Positions 36,253-44,766 of a DNA stretch of 64,000 nt are shown one piece after another (positions within the stretch are counted from its first letter, which is position 1; each line of letters opens with the position of its first letter). Made by a program: the position numbers and the translations under genes. The notes beneath the pieces are model-generated. The model was not told the DNA's origin, did no database searches, and was given only the letters and a program-made list of their open reading frames with translations. The DNA comes from Carnobacterium divergens (GTDB lineage Bacteria > Bacillota > Bacilli > Lactobacillales > Carnobacteriaceae). The stretch is taken from assembly GCF_900258435.1 (NCBI RefSeq), contig NZ_LT992558.1, forward strand, positions 2,449,935 to 2,513,934, read 5' to 3'.

Positions 36253-37110
36253 TTAAAAATTCTGATTCTTACCATGAGCTTCTAAAAATTTTTCCACCAT
36301 CAGTTCTCCATCTTCAACGAAGTAATTCAATGAATCGCCAACCGTTTGTAAAGCTTCTTTAAAAAGTGTTCGGATAATTACTAAACTTTCATAAAGTGCT
36401 TCTCTTGAAGTAGTATCAAAACTGCTTAGTAACTTTTTCCATTCTTTTTTTGGTAGATACCTTTGCAATAGGTGATGCTCTTTTCCTAAGCTTAAACTAG
36501 AATCCGTTTCAATCCCCACCTGCCAAGATAGCATGCGAACCAATTCACTGCGTGTCATGTTTAAATAATAAACCGCCACAAGTAATTCATCTCGATGATA
36601 GGCTTTTAACACATTTAATACTTGCCACCAAAATTCATTGCAACTTGCTTGATACAATTCTTCGCTAGGTCTTTGAACATGATAATTAAAATCATTTGGA
36701 ACAGGTTTTAATGGCACTCGTTGCTCTTTATCTACGATTATTTTAGTCAAGGAATCTTCCTTTAAATAGCTAGCTAACAAAGACACAGGTCTTAATTGAA
36801 TATCCATTCGTATACCGTCTGTAAAAATCACCAGAAAAATATATCCTTCCTTATCAGCAAATAAGGGCTCTCCTAAACCATCAATTTCAGGCTCACATAA
36901 AATTAAACTATCACCAAATGTTGTTAACCATTTTTTTTGACTTTGATAAGGTTCAAGTTTTTCTACAAAAAAAACCAAATCATAATCTTTAAATGAGTTC
37001 TCTGGAATCATTGGATTGACACGAGATCCATTCATTGCAACTACTTTAATGTCGTCGTTTTCCATTGCAAATGCTTTGATTTGCTGTAACACTTCAGATT
37101 CTGTTCGCAT
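36253..37110 (-). CDS. AadE-like aminoglycoside 6-adenylyltransferase
   Basis: 285 residues, like ANT(6) enzymes. N-terminal nucleotidyltransferase motif MNGSRVNP with DYDLVFFVE supplies the metal-binding acids, and the C-terminal helical part contains WKAYHRDEL-like and MLSWQVG segments. This family adenylylates streptomycin; chromosomal homologues in lactic acid bacteria often have no proven resistance role. ATG 37110 is chosen because GGAGG is 8 bases upstream; an earlier in-frame ATG at 37131 has no ribosome site. Single gene convergent with the subtilase. Confidence 0.8.
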   Translation of the reverse strand: MRTESEVLQQIKAFAMENDDIKVVAMNGSRVNPMIPENSFKDYDLVFFVEKLEPYQSQKKWLTTFGDSLILCEPEIDGLGEPLFADKEGYIFLVIFTDGIRMDIQLRPVSLLASYLKEDSLTKIIVDKEQRVPLKPVPNDFNYHVQRPSEELYQASCNEFWWQVLNVLKAYHRDELLVAVYYLNMTRSELVRMLSWQVGIETDSSLSLGKEHHLLQRYLPKKEWKKLLSSFDTTSREALYESLVIIRTLFKEALQTVGDSLNYFVEDGELMVEKFLEAHGKNQNF

Positions 37111-37198
37111 TTCATTTCCTCCAACTATCAAATTAATACTTTCATTATGAACCTAACAACTAGCGTTTCACCTTCTAAAACTAGCTTTTAAAACTAAA

Positions 37199-38611
37199 CT
37201 AAGCCATCGCCTCTTTATCAACAACATGTCCAAAACTAATCCTCATTCCTGGCACTGTATCTCCAAAAAATTGCCCTTCCCCCACAATGATGTTCTCCTC
37301 TAATAAATCATCCAACAGCTGATTAAATGCCTTCACATCAAGCTCAGGAAAACGAGCATATAGATGATACCCTCCTTTTACCTCATCAAATTGAACCTTG
37401 TTTGAAAAGCGCTTCGTTAACCAATCCTCAGCATACTCCGCTCGTTTGCTAAGTTCTTTCTTTAATCGGGCTTGTTGACTAACAAAATCCTTCACTAAAA
37501 AAGTATCTGCTAAAATTTGTGGCAACACACTTAAACCCGAATCAATTTGATGGCGAATGTGAGCCAGTTGAGTCACGATATTTTGCGGTGCTACCATCCA
37601 TCCAATTCTGAGATGCTGACCAACGTATTTTGACAAGGAGCCTAAGTAAATCACCTGATTTTTTTGATCCATTTTTTTTAATGGCGTGACCTCATCTGTT
37701 GAAAAAGTTAAACCGCCATAAACGTCATCTTCGACAATCGGAATCCGTCGTAGCTGACAAAATTCTAACAATGCAGCTTTTCGCTCAAAGCTCATAATAG
37801 AGCCTGTCGGATTTTGAAAAATAGGATTAATAAAAATCATTTTGATTGGATAGTTTAAACACGCTTCTGCTAAAGGCCCCATCATAACCCCTTCCTTATC
37901 TATTGGCAAAGGAACGATTCGGACACCTGTTGCTTGAAAAAGTGGCAAGGAGTAAAAGTAGGAGGGCGCCTCAACACCGATTGTATCTCCTGGCTTTAAT
38001 AAACCTTGGGCAATGAGGAAAAGCCCTTGCTGTGTACCGGAAGTAATCAGTATCTCTTCTAGCGGAACCTTCATCTGATAGGTTTTTGCTAGATGACGTT
38101 GCACGGATTGTCGCAACGATAAAATTCCCAATTGGTTCGTAGTCATCTCATTTTCTTTTTGGATTAATTCTCCCCAAGAAAGTTCAGGTGTTTTTAGCGC
38201 TGGCACTAAATCAGTGGGCAAATCCCCATTCGATAAATCTAAATAAGTTTGCATTTTACCAGATTTTTTTAAGGCATCAATTTTTCGCTGATAGGGGCTT
38301 TTTTCAATGGCTGTCTTAACCCCAAATAGTGGTTGCCAGTTGATAATAGGTTGCGTTTGAAGTCCCCATTTTTCAGTATTTACATAAGAACCGCTTCCTT
38401 TTTTTCGGATAATGATGCCTCTATCACTGAGTTCTTCAAATGCTCTTGTAACGGTTGAACGATTGACTTCTAGCAATTCTGCTAATTTACGTTCAGATGG
38501 AATCGGACTCCCCACAGGCAAATTTCCTATTTTGATCTGTTCTTCGATTAACAGCATAATTTTTTGATACAACGGTATTTTTTGGTTGTTGTAAGGAATT
38601 AAACTCCACAT
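37199..38611 (-). CDS. pdxR: MocR-type regulator of vitamin B6 synthesis
   Basis: 470 residues: an N-terminal GntR winged helix (SERKLAELLEVNRSTVTRAFEEL, about 42-64) fused to an aminotransferase-like domain with the PLP lysine in YLGSLSKYVGQHLRIGW. Senses pyridoxal phosphate and controls the divergent pdxST genes. ATG 38611 fits the GGGAG site better than ATG 38617. The 140-base divergent spacer holds a candidate operator. The final residues MRISFGHVVDKEAMA look slightly shorter than usual for the family, but the frame is intact. Confidence 0.88.
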   Translation of the reverse strand: MWSLIPYNNQKIPLYQKIMLLIEEQIKIGNLPVGSPIPSERKLAELLEVNRSTVTRAFEELSDRGIIIRKKGSGSYVNTEKWGLQTQPIINWQPLFGVKTAIEKSPYQRKIDALKKSGKMQTYLDLSNGDLPTDLVPALKTPELSWGELIQKENEMTTNQLGILSLRQSVQRHLAKTYQMKVPLEEILITSGTQQGLFLIAQGLLKPGDTIGVEAPSYFYSLPLFQATGVRIVPLPIDKEGVMMGPLAEACLNYPIKMIFINPIFQNPTGSIMSFERKAALLEFCQLRRIPIVEDDVYGGLTFSTDEVTPLKKMDQKNQVIYLGSLSKYVGQHLRIGWMVAPQNIVTQLAHIRHQIDSGLSVLPQILADTFLVKDFVSQQARLKKELSKRAEYAEDWLTKRFSNKVQFDEVKGGYHLYARFPELDVKAFNQLLDDLLEENIIVGEGQFFGDTVPGMRISFGHVVDKEAMA

Positions 38612-38658
38612 TTGCATCTTCTCCCACTTGTTTTTTTATAGTATAGCACAGTTGATTA

Positions 38659-38686
38659 AATTGGATGGATAAAAAACAATCCAATT
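38659..38686. promoter_or_regulatory. candidate PdxR operator
   Basis: Inverted repeat AATTGGAT (38659-38666) and ATCCAATT (38679-38686) with a 12-base centre, midway between pdxR and pdxS. A direct repeat of GGAT lies inside the left part. A TATACT box for pdxR is seen on the minus strand nearby (38639-38646). Confidence 0.5.
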
Positions 38687-38756
38687 GGCTGTAGTGAAGT
38701 GTTAAAAAGTTCATTATGCTAAAGGAGAACGAACACTAAAGGAGGACGAGAATCAC

Positions 38757-39644
38757 ATGAACAAACAATTAGGTACTGATTTAGTAAAACGAGGAATGGC
38801 ACAAATGCAAAAGGGTGGCGTCATTATGGACGTTGTAAATGCGGAACAAGCGCGAATTGCCGAAGCTGCTGGAGCAGTAGCAGTGATGGCGTTGGAACGC
38901 GTGCCTTCAGATATTCGTGCAGCTGGTGGAGTGGCTCGCATGGCAGACCCAACCATTGTCGAAGAAGTGATGAAGGCTGTTAGCATTCCTGTCATGGCTA
39001 AAGCTCGAATTGGACACATTAGCGAGGCTCGTATTTTAGAAGCGATGGGCGTTGATTATATTGACGAAAGTGAAGTGTTAACACCTGCTGATGAAGAGTT
39101 TCATTTGTTAAAATCAGACTTCACTGTGCCCTTTGTTTGTGGCTGCCGCGACTTAGGAGAAGCACTGCGTCGGATTGGCGAAGGAGCATCTATGCTTCGT
39201 ACGAAGGGAGAACCTGGTACTGGAAATATTGTGGAAGCCGTCCGTCATATGCGCAAAGTCAACCAACAAATCAAAATGCTCGTGACAAAAGAAAACGATG
39301 AATTAATGACCTTTGCAAAAGAAATTGGTGCGCCTTTCGAGTTGGTTAAAGAAATCAAAGCATTAGGAAAATTACCTGTTGTTAACTTTGCCGCAGGCGG
39401 CGTTGCTACACCAGCTGACGCTGCACTAATGATGAGTTTAGGCGCAGATGGAGTGTTTGTTGGTTCGGGTATTTTTAAAGCTGAAAACCCAGCAAAATTT
39501 GCTGAAGCCATCGTTCGAGCAACGACTCATTTTGAGGATTATGAACTGCTAGCTGAATTGTCTAAAGGACTAGGCGAACCAATGAAAGGCATTGATATTT
39601 CTACGTTAGATAAATCTGAGCGTATGCAAGAAAGAGGCTGGTAA
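38757..39644 (+). CDS. pdxS: pyridoxal 5'-phosphate synthase subunit PdxS
   Basis: 295 residues, (beta/alpha)8 synthase that builds pyridoxal 5'-phosphate from ribose 5-phosphate, glyceraldehyde 3-phosphate and ammonia. The conserved catalytic Lys82 is in [13 protein letters not shown], and a second conserved Lys in MLVTKEND region. C-terminal phosphate loop [27 protein letters not shown] is intact. Strong AAAGGAGG ribosome site. Starts the pdxST operon; the stop is two bases from the pdxT start. Confidence 0.96.
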   Translation: MNKQLGTDLVKRGMAQMQKGGVIMDVVNAEQARIAEAAGAVAVMALERVPSDIRAAGGVARMADPTIVEEVMKAVSIPVMAKARIGHISEARILEAMGVDYIDESEVLTPADEEFHLLKSDFTVPFVCGCRDLGEALRRIGEGASMLRTKGEPGTGNIVEAVRHMRKVNQQIKMLVTKENDELMTFAKEIGAPFELVKEIKALGKLPVVNFAAGGVATPADAALMMSLGADGVFVGSGIFKAENPAKFAEAIVRATTHFEDYELLAELSKGLGEPMKGIDISTLDKSERMQERGW

Positions 39645-39645
39645 T

Positions 39646-40212
39646 ATGATGAAGACTGTTGGTGTCTTAAATTTACAAGGTGCAGTGGCAGAACATCAAC
39701 GAATGCTGGAATCTTTAGGCGTCAACGTTGTTTTAGTCAAGGAAGCAGCTGACTTAAACTCTTTAGATGGCTTGATTATTCCTGGCGGTGAGTCAACTGC
39801 TATTGGTCGTTTAATCAGAGACTATCAGCTTGAATCTCCGTTGATCGAATTTGCTAAGGCAGGGCATCCAATCTTAGGTACCTGTGCTGGCTTGATTTTG
39901 TGTAGCACTACAAAAAAAGAACACCCTAGTGAGGTTCGCTTAAATCTAATTGATCTTACCGTTGTTCGGAATGGTTTTGGTAGACAAGTGAACAGTTTTG
40001 AGACATCTTTATCTGTCGCATCAATTGGCGATCATATCCCCGCTATCTTTATTCGCGCACCTTATATCAAGGAAGTAGGGACTGATGTACGTGTACTAGC
40101 AACCATTGACGATAAAATTGTCGCTGCTGAATGTAACACTATTTTAGTGACCTCCTTTCATCCTGAATTAAGTGAGGATACACGGGTCTTATCTTACTTT
40201 CTTTCTAAATAA
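39646..40212 (+). CDS. pdxT: PLP synthase glutaminase subunit PdxT
   Basis: 188 residues, class I glutamine amidotransferase that supplies ammonia to PdxS. GGEST near 48-51, the nucleophile Cys80 in GTCAGLIL, and His172/Glu174 in SFHPEL complete the triad. Follows pdxS after a single base, so the two are co-translated. Starts at ATG 39646 or the next codon (ATGATGAAG). Ends at a strong terminator. Confidence 0.95.
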   Translation: MMKTVGVLNLQGAVAEHQRMLESLGVNVVLVKEAADLNSLDGLIIPGGESTAIGRLIRDYQLESPLIEFAKAGHPILGTCAGLILCSTTKKEHPSEVRLNLIDLTVVRNGFGRQVNSFETSLSVASIGDHIPAIFIRAPYIKEVGTDVRVLATIDDKIVAAECNTILVTSFHPELSEDTRVLSYFLSK

Positions 40213-40256
40213 AAACAGCATGAATTCTTTTAAAGATAAGAATTCATGCTGTTTTA
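40210..40256. terminator. bidirectional terminator
   Basis: Arms AAAACAGCATGAATTCTT and AAGAATTCATGCTGTTTT between convergent pdxT and the DUF421 gene; the stop codon of the DUF421 gene overlaps one arm. Confidence 0.88.
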
Positions 40257-40892
40257 TTTATACGGGTAAAGGTAAATTTCTCCTGAATCGTATTCACCCA
40301 TATAGATATCGCTTAGTTGGTACTGCTTTTTCGTCAATTCTTCGTGGACCCATTGGCTGTCCTTGTGGATTAAGTCTAAGACGTCCTCGTTAATTTGACC
40401 GTCAATGATTAACGGATATTTAATGTTATCATCTCCGTATTGAATGACAGTCAACTGACCATTTTGCTCCATAATGGCTTTCTTAACTAGTTTGATTTCA
40501 TAAATTCCTACTGCCCTAAGCTTAAAGGTCAAATCATTAGCTGAAATACCACAACGTAAACATTCACCAACATCTACCTGACCATTAGCAATCAAGGTAA
40601 TCGGCCTTCCATCAATCAAACGCTTAGCATATTTATTATGATTTTTAATAAACTTGATCGTAAATACAAGAATCGTCCATATAATGAGGACTAAAAAAAA
40701 CTGCAAAATCGTGATATCGCCGTTATAGATTACGCCACCAATAATGCCACCTAGCACATAATTTTGCACCTGATCCATTGCAGAACTAGGAGCTAAATTG
40801 CCTTTGCCTAATAAATTGATTTGAAAAATCAAACAAATAAAACCTAGTCCTAATTTAATAATAGCTGCATAATATAAATCCAAACCAAACAC
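40254..40892 (-). CDS. DUF421 (YetF-like) membrane protein
   Basis: 212 residues: three N-terminal helices (about 8-85) and a cytoplasmic C-terminal part containing the family motif LRCGISANDLTFKLRAVGIYEI. YetF/YcaP-like proteins are membrane proteins of poorly understood role, some linked to the cell envelope or spore integrity. Lies directly after a DUF3290 gene, a common pairing in Firmicutes, and forms a two-gene operon with it. Confidence 0.88.
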   Translation of the reverse strand: MFGLDLYYAAIIKLGLGFICLIFQINLLGKGNLAPSSAMDQVQNYVLGGIIGGVIYNGDITILQFFLVLIIWTILVFTIKFIKNHNKYAKRLIDGRPITLIANGQVDVGECLRCGISANDLTFKLRAVGIYEIKLVKKAIMEQNGQLTVIQYGDDNIKYPLIIDGQINEDVLDLIHKDSQWVHEELTKKQYQLSDIYMGEYDSGEIYLYPYK

Positions 40893-40909
40893 TCTCCTAC
40901 TGGTAAATT

Positions 40910-41359
40910 TTACTTTTCTTTAACAATCGTAATAGCTGGATTTACCAACTGAACATTTTGGGTATGATAGGCTGAAAAATCAGAATTAAAATCCACTTGG
41001 TAAAATTTTTGATCGATTTTAACGACCATTTCATCATTAAGTACTGTTGAATTGACTAGAATCTCATCCGCTTTTACTTTCTTTTCCTTACCTAATTGTT
41101 CGATAAATTGAACCATTTGTGCGGATTGTGAAACCGTTGATTGAGATTGGGAATAATCCGTAAATTGGATGCCAATAATAAATACCAAAATTAAAAAGAA
41201 AATAATACTTAAATCTCGGTATTTCGTTTGCACTCGATCCCGCATGTATTTAATAATCACAAAAGTTAAAAAGAATAAAACAACGAAAATGATGGTATAT
41301 TTCACATAACTGTTAACGTTAGACTGACTGACTAAATAGTCAAATGTATAAAACTGCAT
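40910..41359 (-). CDS. DUF3290 membrane protein
   Basis: 149 residues: two helices (about 19-38 and 48-66) and an extracellular or cytoplasmic C-terminal domain ending PAITIVKEK. It is the usual partner of DUF421 and starts the operon; 17 bases separate the two genes. Function unknown. The promoter lies in the spacer next to the IS remnant. Confidence 0.85.
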   Translation of the reverse strand: MQFYTFDYLVSQSNVNSYVKYTIIFVVLFFLTFVIIKYMRDRVQTKYRDLSIIFFLILVFIIGIQFTDYSQSQSTVSQSAQMVQFIEQLGKEKKVKADEILVNSTVLNDEMVVKIDQKFYQVDFNSDFSAYHTQNVQLVNPAITIVKEK

Positions 41360-41449
41360 GTTTTATGAGACTCCCTTCAAAAAAATTCAGTAAAACAGCA
41401 CTTCTTGTTATGATTAAAGTACCATCCAACAAAAAAATAGTGCTGTTTA

Positions 41450-41583
41450 GATACAAAAACTATACCATGGACCAAGTCGTTTTGTCATTCATTTAGAGAG
41501 TAAAATCCTCGTTAAGATTCTTTATCAAGAAGCTGGCTATCCTACTTATCATACTAAAATAATGTTAAAGAGAAACTATTTTC
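41450..41583 (+). pseudogene. fragment of IS1182-type transposase, N-terminal part
   Basis: Reading with frameshifts gives YKNYTMDQVVLS then LESKI then EAGYPTYHTKIMLKRNY, the order of the N-terminus of IS1182-family transposases (start motif and YHPRMMLK motif). Stops and frameshifts leave no intact frame. An inverted repeat with arms AAACAGCACT (41393-41402) and AGTGCTGTTT (41439-41448) lies just upstream and may belong to the element. Confidence 0.7.
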
Positions 41584-41856
41584 TTTATTAAAGAAGAGAG
41601 TGCTTCAACAAATCAAGAGAATTCTCAACCTAAACTCAAAAAAGTGAAAAAGAAAACTACTACTATACGCTGTGAAGTAAATACATCTCATAGAATCAAT
41701 GCTTTTGTTACTGTAGGTGGACATGATAGCCTACAAGAACTATTAGAAGTACTGTTAGATGAATATGAACAAACATTTTTTACCGATGAACGTAGAGAAA
41801 TCCGCATATTAATTGATATATATATTACTAAAACAAAACAGAGCTCTAAAAAGTAA
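41569..41856 (+). pseudogene. 5'-truncated DUF5388-like plasmid-partition gene
   Basis: Open from the stop at 41566 to 41856. The C-terminal 70 residues (KKTTTIRCEVNTSHRINAFV, then DSLQELLEVLLDEYEQ) look like DUF5388/PrgO-type proteins encoded next to plasmid partition or replication genes in Enterococcus and lactobacilli. There is no ATG with a ribosome site: a GTG at 41644 is the only start and is not preceded by a Shine-Dalgarno sequence. The frame runs directly out of the transposase fragment, so the 5' end is lost. Probably a plasmid remnant. Confidence 0.6.
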
Positions 41857-41857
41857 C

Positions 41858-41901
41858 TAACCAAGTATACGAATCTACATGTAGATTTGTATACTTGGTT
41901 A
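41858..41901. terminator. long palindromic terminator
   Basis: Arms of about 21 bases (TAACCAAGTATACGAATCTA and its near-exact complement) meeting at CATG, with T-rich flanks. Works for the truncated plus-strand gene and the minus-strand thioredoxin-like gene. Confidence 0.85.
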
Positions 41902-41918
41902 TTTTAATATTAAACTAA

Positions 41919-42338
41919 CTAGTCAAAAAATGTTGTTTGTAACGTTTTAATACTTTGATCTCCAATTAAAGTTTTGACAACTTTATCATTTTTAATATGA
42001 ATTAAAGTTGGTACAACTGTTACATCATACCTCTCTAAAATATCCTTCATTTTATCTTCACTATTTTTACGTTCTTTATCAATATTGTAATACATTATTT
42101 TAATTTTATTATTCTTAGCAACTGTTTCTAATTTGGGTAAAAAAACAGCGCACTCATTACAGGTTGGCCTTCCGAATATTATCCAGGAGTCATTAGTATT
42201 ATTTTCTAATTTTAGAAAGTCCTCGTTAGAAATTGGGGTTAACGAATATGTTGAGTTCACATATAGATGATAAACAGGTCTTATAATTAACACACCAAGA
42301 AAAATGATAAACATGATTAATTTAGCTTTATTTTTCAT
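41919..42338 (-). CDS. membrane-anchored thioredoxin-like protein (bacteriocin-accessory type)
   Basis: 139 residues. N-terminal membrane anchor (about 7-27), then a thioredoxin fold outside the membrane with the active-site pair Cys60-Asn-Glu-Cys63 (FGRPTCNEC) and the cis-Pro loop VTVVPTL. It resembles bacteriocin accessory proteins such as PedC/BrcD that handle disulfide formation. It starts 9 bases after the Cys-rich precursor gene, so is co-transcribed with it. CNEC is an unusual active-site spacer, so redox direction cannot be inferred. Confidence 0.8.
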   Translation of the reverse strand: MKNKAKLIMFIIFLGVLIIRPVYHLYVNSTYSLTPISNEDFLKLENNTNDSWIIFGRPTCNECAVFLPKLETVAKNNKIKIMYYNIDKERKNSEDKMKDILERYDVTVVPTLIHIKNDKVVKTLIGDQSIKTLQTTFFD

Positions 42339-42347
42339 TTAAGTCTC

Positions 42348-43158
42348 CTAAAGAGTAAAACAAGTAACAACTCCTCCAATTCCTCCAGCTCCAAGAGCAC
42401 AAATACCACCAATACAAGCAGCACAAACTGGGTTAACCGTCAAGCAAGCTGCTGTACATGTCCCAGCAATAAGATATGCAACTGATCCACCAATGCCTAA
42501 AACTGCAGCAATACAAGCAACTTTATTCCCAAAACCTCTCGATTGTTTAACATTTATATTTTCTGTATTTTGTAAGTTTTCAAGTCCTTTTTGTAAGTCT
42601 GCATCTGAAACATAATCTAAATCAGTAGCTTTGTTTTCTATTAATTTACCATCCATAAAGTTACTTATAATAAATTTATTATCGTCACTTTTAGTGATTA
42701 ATGACTCTGAATACGTAGATAAGCTAGAATCTTGATTAAAGACTAGAGTAAGATTACTGATTAAACTATAATTATCACCCTTTACTGGTAATGTAATTGA
42801 GGTGTATGTCGATCCAGCTTGATTCATTTCTAATGCTGTAACACCTTTATAATCATAATTTTCTAATGGAGCATTAGTTTTTACTTTTTTTGTAGCAATA
42901 AGATTAGCTACATTATTTTTCAATTCGTTAATTGCTAATTCATTTTTTATTTCTGTTGTTGTTTTGGAGTAATCATTCATATCTTTAAATGTTTTTTTGC
43001 AACTCTTTATCTTCATAAAATTCTTCTGTTTTGGTATCTGGTTCTTCTGTCATTGAAGCATCTACTGATCCTATGAAGAGGTTTCCTATAAAAGCAATTA
43101 AGATAGCTCATACAGCCAATTTATTTAGATGATTTTTCAGTTTTATTGATATTTTCAT
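42348..43158 (-). pseudogene. halocin-C8-like Cys-rich peptide precursor, disrupted
   Basis: The 222-residue open frame ending at 42348 has a C-terminal domain of about 60 residues with seven Cys (VACIAAVLGIGG ... TCTAACLTVNPVCAACIGGIC ... VVTCFTL), Gly- and Ala-rich, resembling halocin-C8-like bacteriocin domains. The upstream part of the true gene is in another frame: ATG 43158, preceded by AAGGAG, encodes a signal peptide (MKISIKLKNHLNKLAV, then AILIAFIGNLFIGSVDAS). It is interrupted by TGA at 43108-43110 and by an extra A in an A7 tract (42992-42998). Removing one A and changing one base restores one continuous secreted precursor. If the 222-residue frame is translated from 43016 it lacks a signal peptide. 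Confidence 0.75.
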
Positions 43159-43198
43159 TTGTTATCGTCTCCTTAATATAGTAAAATTTAATTTTTTG

Positions 43199-43477
43199 TT
43201 AAAAAAAATAGGGTATTTTTAACATAAACCAAACACCAATTACAATTATAAAGATAATAAAAACAATTTTTTTATTATTTTTGCAATAAATATTTTCATT
43301 TACATCTTGGTTTTTGGTATATAAATACATAGTTACTAAATTCAGCATCATAATACTAATTATTATTAACATTTGTATTAAAGAAAAATTACTGAAATCT
43401 TTTTTTTGATTTAAAAGTAAAAATAAAATTAATAATATTGCATTGAATATAGGAATGCAATAAATATTTTTTTTCAT
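43199..43477 (-). CDS. 92-residue three-helix membrane protein, possible immunity protein
   Basis: Three hydrophobic helices (about 7-22, 33-53 and 69-88) with polar loops. It is first in the minus-strand operon with the Cys-rich precursor and the thioredoxin-like gene. Its position suggests an immunity or export role, but I recognise no family. The ribosome site AGGTGTG before ATG 43477 is weak. Confidence 0.55.
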   Translation of the reverse strand: MKKNIYCIPIFNAILLILFLLLNQKKDFSNFSLIQMLIIISIMMLNLVTMYLYTKNQDVNENIYCKNNKKIVFIIFIIVIGVWFMLKIPYFF

Positions 43478-43518
43478 ATCACACCTGATTTCTTAAAAAT
43501 TAACTAATTCACACTACT

Positions 43519-43613
43519 TCACCTTAATTCATGCTTTGAATGGAACATTGGTTTCCTCCCCCCACTATTCTTATAACGATAAAATAAAATAAGTTAAAAA
43601 ACCATCGTTATAA
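43519..43613 (-). promoter_or_regulatory. operator-like repeat and short strong-SD reading frame before the peptide operon
   Basis: TTATAACGAT (43571-43580) and ATCGTTATAA (43604-43613) form an inverted repeat; a third partial copy lies at 43614-43622. Downstream on the minus strand, GGGGGGAGG is followed 6 bases later by a nine-codon frame (43548 to 43519). The remainder of the spacer to 43830 is AT-rich with no gene. Confidence 0.45.
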
Positions 43614-43830
43614 ACACGATTATTATACGGTATTCAATACATATTGTAAACACTACACATAAATTATTGTATTTTTAATTAAATATAGTTTGATTAAAAA
43701 AGACCTATACAAATAAATTGAACTGACCCATAGGTTGAGACAATTATAAAAACACACCCGTTGAATTCAGGGACTGAACACCTAAATTATAAAATAGTGC
43801 TCGTATTCGTGTAGTGAGGCTTTCTTACAC

Positions 43831-44024
43831 CGAAGCGATGGGTTCTCCTATCATTAACTGTTTTAAAATGAACAAACACACATTTTTTATATGGTCCCAC
43901 TCATAACGGATTCAATCTAGCCTTACTGATTGTCAAACTGTATTTATAGATGATACCAAAATTGAAACTTATGCCACTAATGTTTAGTTCCTTTGACGTA
44001 AATCTTTTGAAAAATCTACTAAGA
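43831..44024 (+). pseudogene. fragment of IS1182-type transposase, middle part
   Basis: The frame around 43940-44024 reads QTVFIDDTKIETYATN, a stop, FL, a stop, RKSFEKSTK, matching the FIDGTKIEANAN-YTFVWRKS region of IS1182 transposases; the stops replace Tyr and Trp codons. Weaker matches to the preceding INRFR region lie about 43845-43880. Same strand and correct order relative to the N-terminal fragment at 41450-41583. Confidence 0.7.
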
Positions 44025-44240
44025 CAGAATGATTAATTAATTTGTAATCAAAGTCATTAACTATCGTTTTATGAGATTTTTCAATTAATACATATGATTC
44101 ATATAAGACTAAAAAGCTCACTTATGTGATAATAACCATATTTTCAATACCAATTATGTTACCTTTAAATTAGTTTCAAGTGTACGTAAAAAACTAAAAG
44201 GAATGGTGTTTACACACTGAACGAAAAAGCAAAAACTATT
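44025..44240. other. gene-free spacer after transposase remnant
   Basis: 216 AT-rich bases. Further transposase decay is possible. AAAAGG at about 44195 precedes ATG 44203, but that frame stops within five codons. Confidence 0.35.
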
Positions 44241-44573
44241 ATGACAGAAAACGATTATACAGTTTTAAAAAATACCGTCTATGATTTAAATAATCCAAAT
44301 ACGGTTAGAAGCGCACGTGCTAACTCATTTAGACTGACACTTTCTAACCAACAAGCAAAAACTCTTGTTTACAATTTAGGAAAAGCAACAGGAGCTGCTT
44401 CAATTATTGCTATTATTGCTGGTTTAGGTGGTGTGACAGCCATTATTAGTGTAGCCGTTGCTGCTGCAGGTATTACAGCTGGAGGACTTGCGAATCAAAT
44501 TAATTATAGAAATAATGGAAAAGGCGTAACTCTAGATGTTAGTTTCACAGGAATTGTTGTAAAATCAAGATAA
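44241..44573 (+). CDS. Gly/Ala-rich hydrophobic small protein, bacteriocin-like
   Basis: 110 residues. Polar N-terminus (about 1-35), then a long Gly/Ala/Ile-rich hydrophobic stretch (about 45-85) and a beta-like C-terminus (NNGKGVTLDVSFTGIVV). Similar small-protein layouts occur in bacteriocin-like families of Firmicutes. There is no ribosome site before ATG 44241, and the frame stays open upstream to about 44190 without ATG, GTG or TTG in frame, so the 5' end may be damaged. Followed after 13 bases by a small membrane protein. No firm family. Confidence 0.5.
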   Translation: MTENDYTVLKNTVYDLNNPNTVRSARANSFRLTLSNQQAKTLVYNLGKATGAASIIAIIAGLGGVTAIISVAVAAAGITAGGLANQINYRNNGKGVTLDVSFTGIVVKSR

Positions 44574-44586
44574 GGAGTTGATTAGC

Positions 44587-44760
44587 ATGGATAAAATAAA
44601 TACTCCACTTAAAACCATTATTGCCATAGTGATTGTATTATTATTAATGTTAGTTGTATCTAAAATAATATGGAAGCAACCATTGAATTATTCTGATATT
44701 CTCATGATTATCGCTGGTATCCTAGCCATTTTTGGAACTTGGCTTAAAACAAAAAAATAA
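44587..44760 (+). CDS. 57-residue two-helix membrane protein, possible immunity partner
   Basis: Helices at about 10-25 and 34-52. ATG 44587 is chosen because AAGGAG is 9 bases upstream; a TTG at 44578 touches that site. Lies 13 bases after the hydrophobic peptide gene and just before a strong terminator, so a two-gene unit. The size and topology fit immunity proteins but do not prove one. Confidence 0.6.
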   Translation: MDKINTPLKTIIAIVIVLLLMLVVSKIIWKQPLNYSDILMIIAGILAIFGTWLKTKK

Positions 44761-44766
44761 ATTTGC

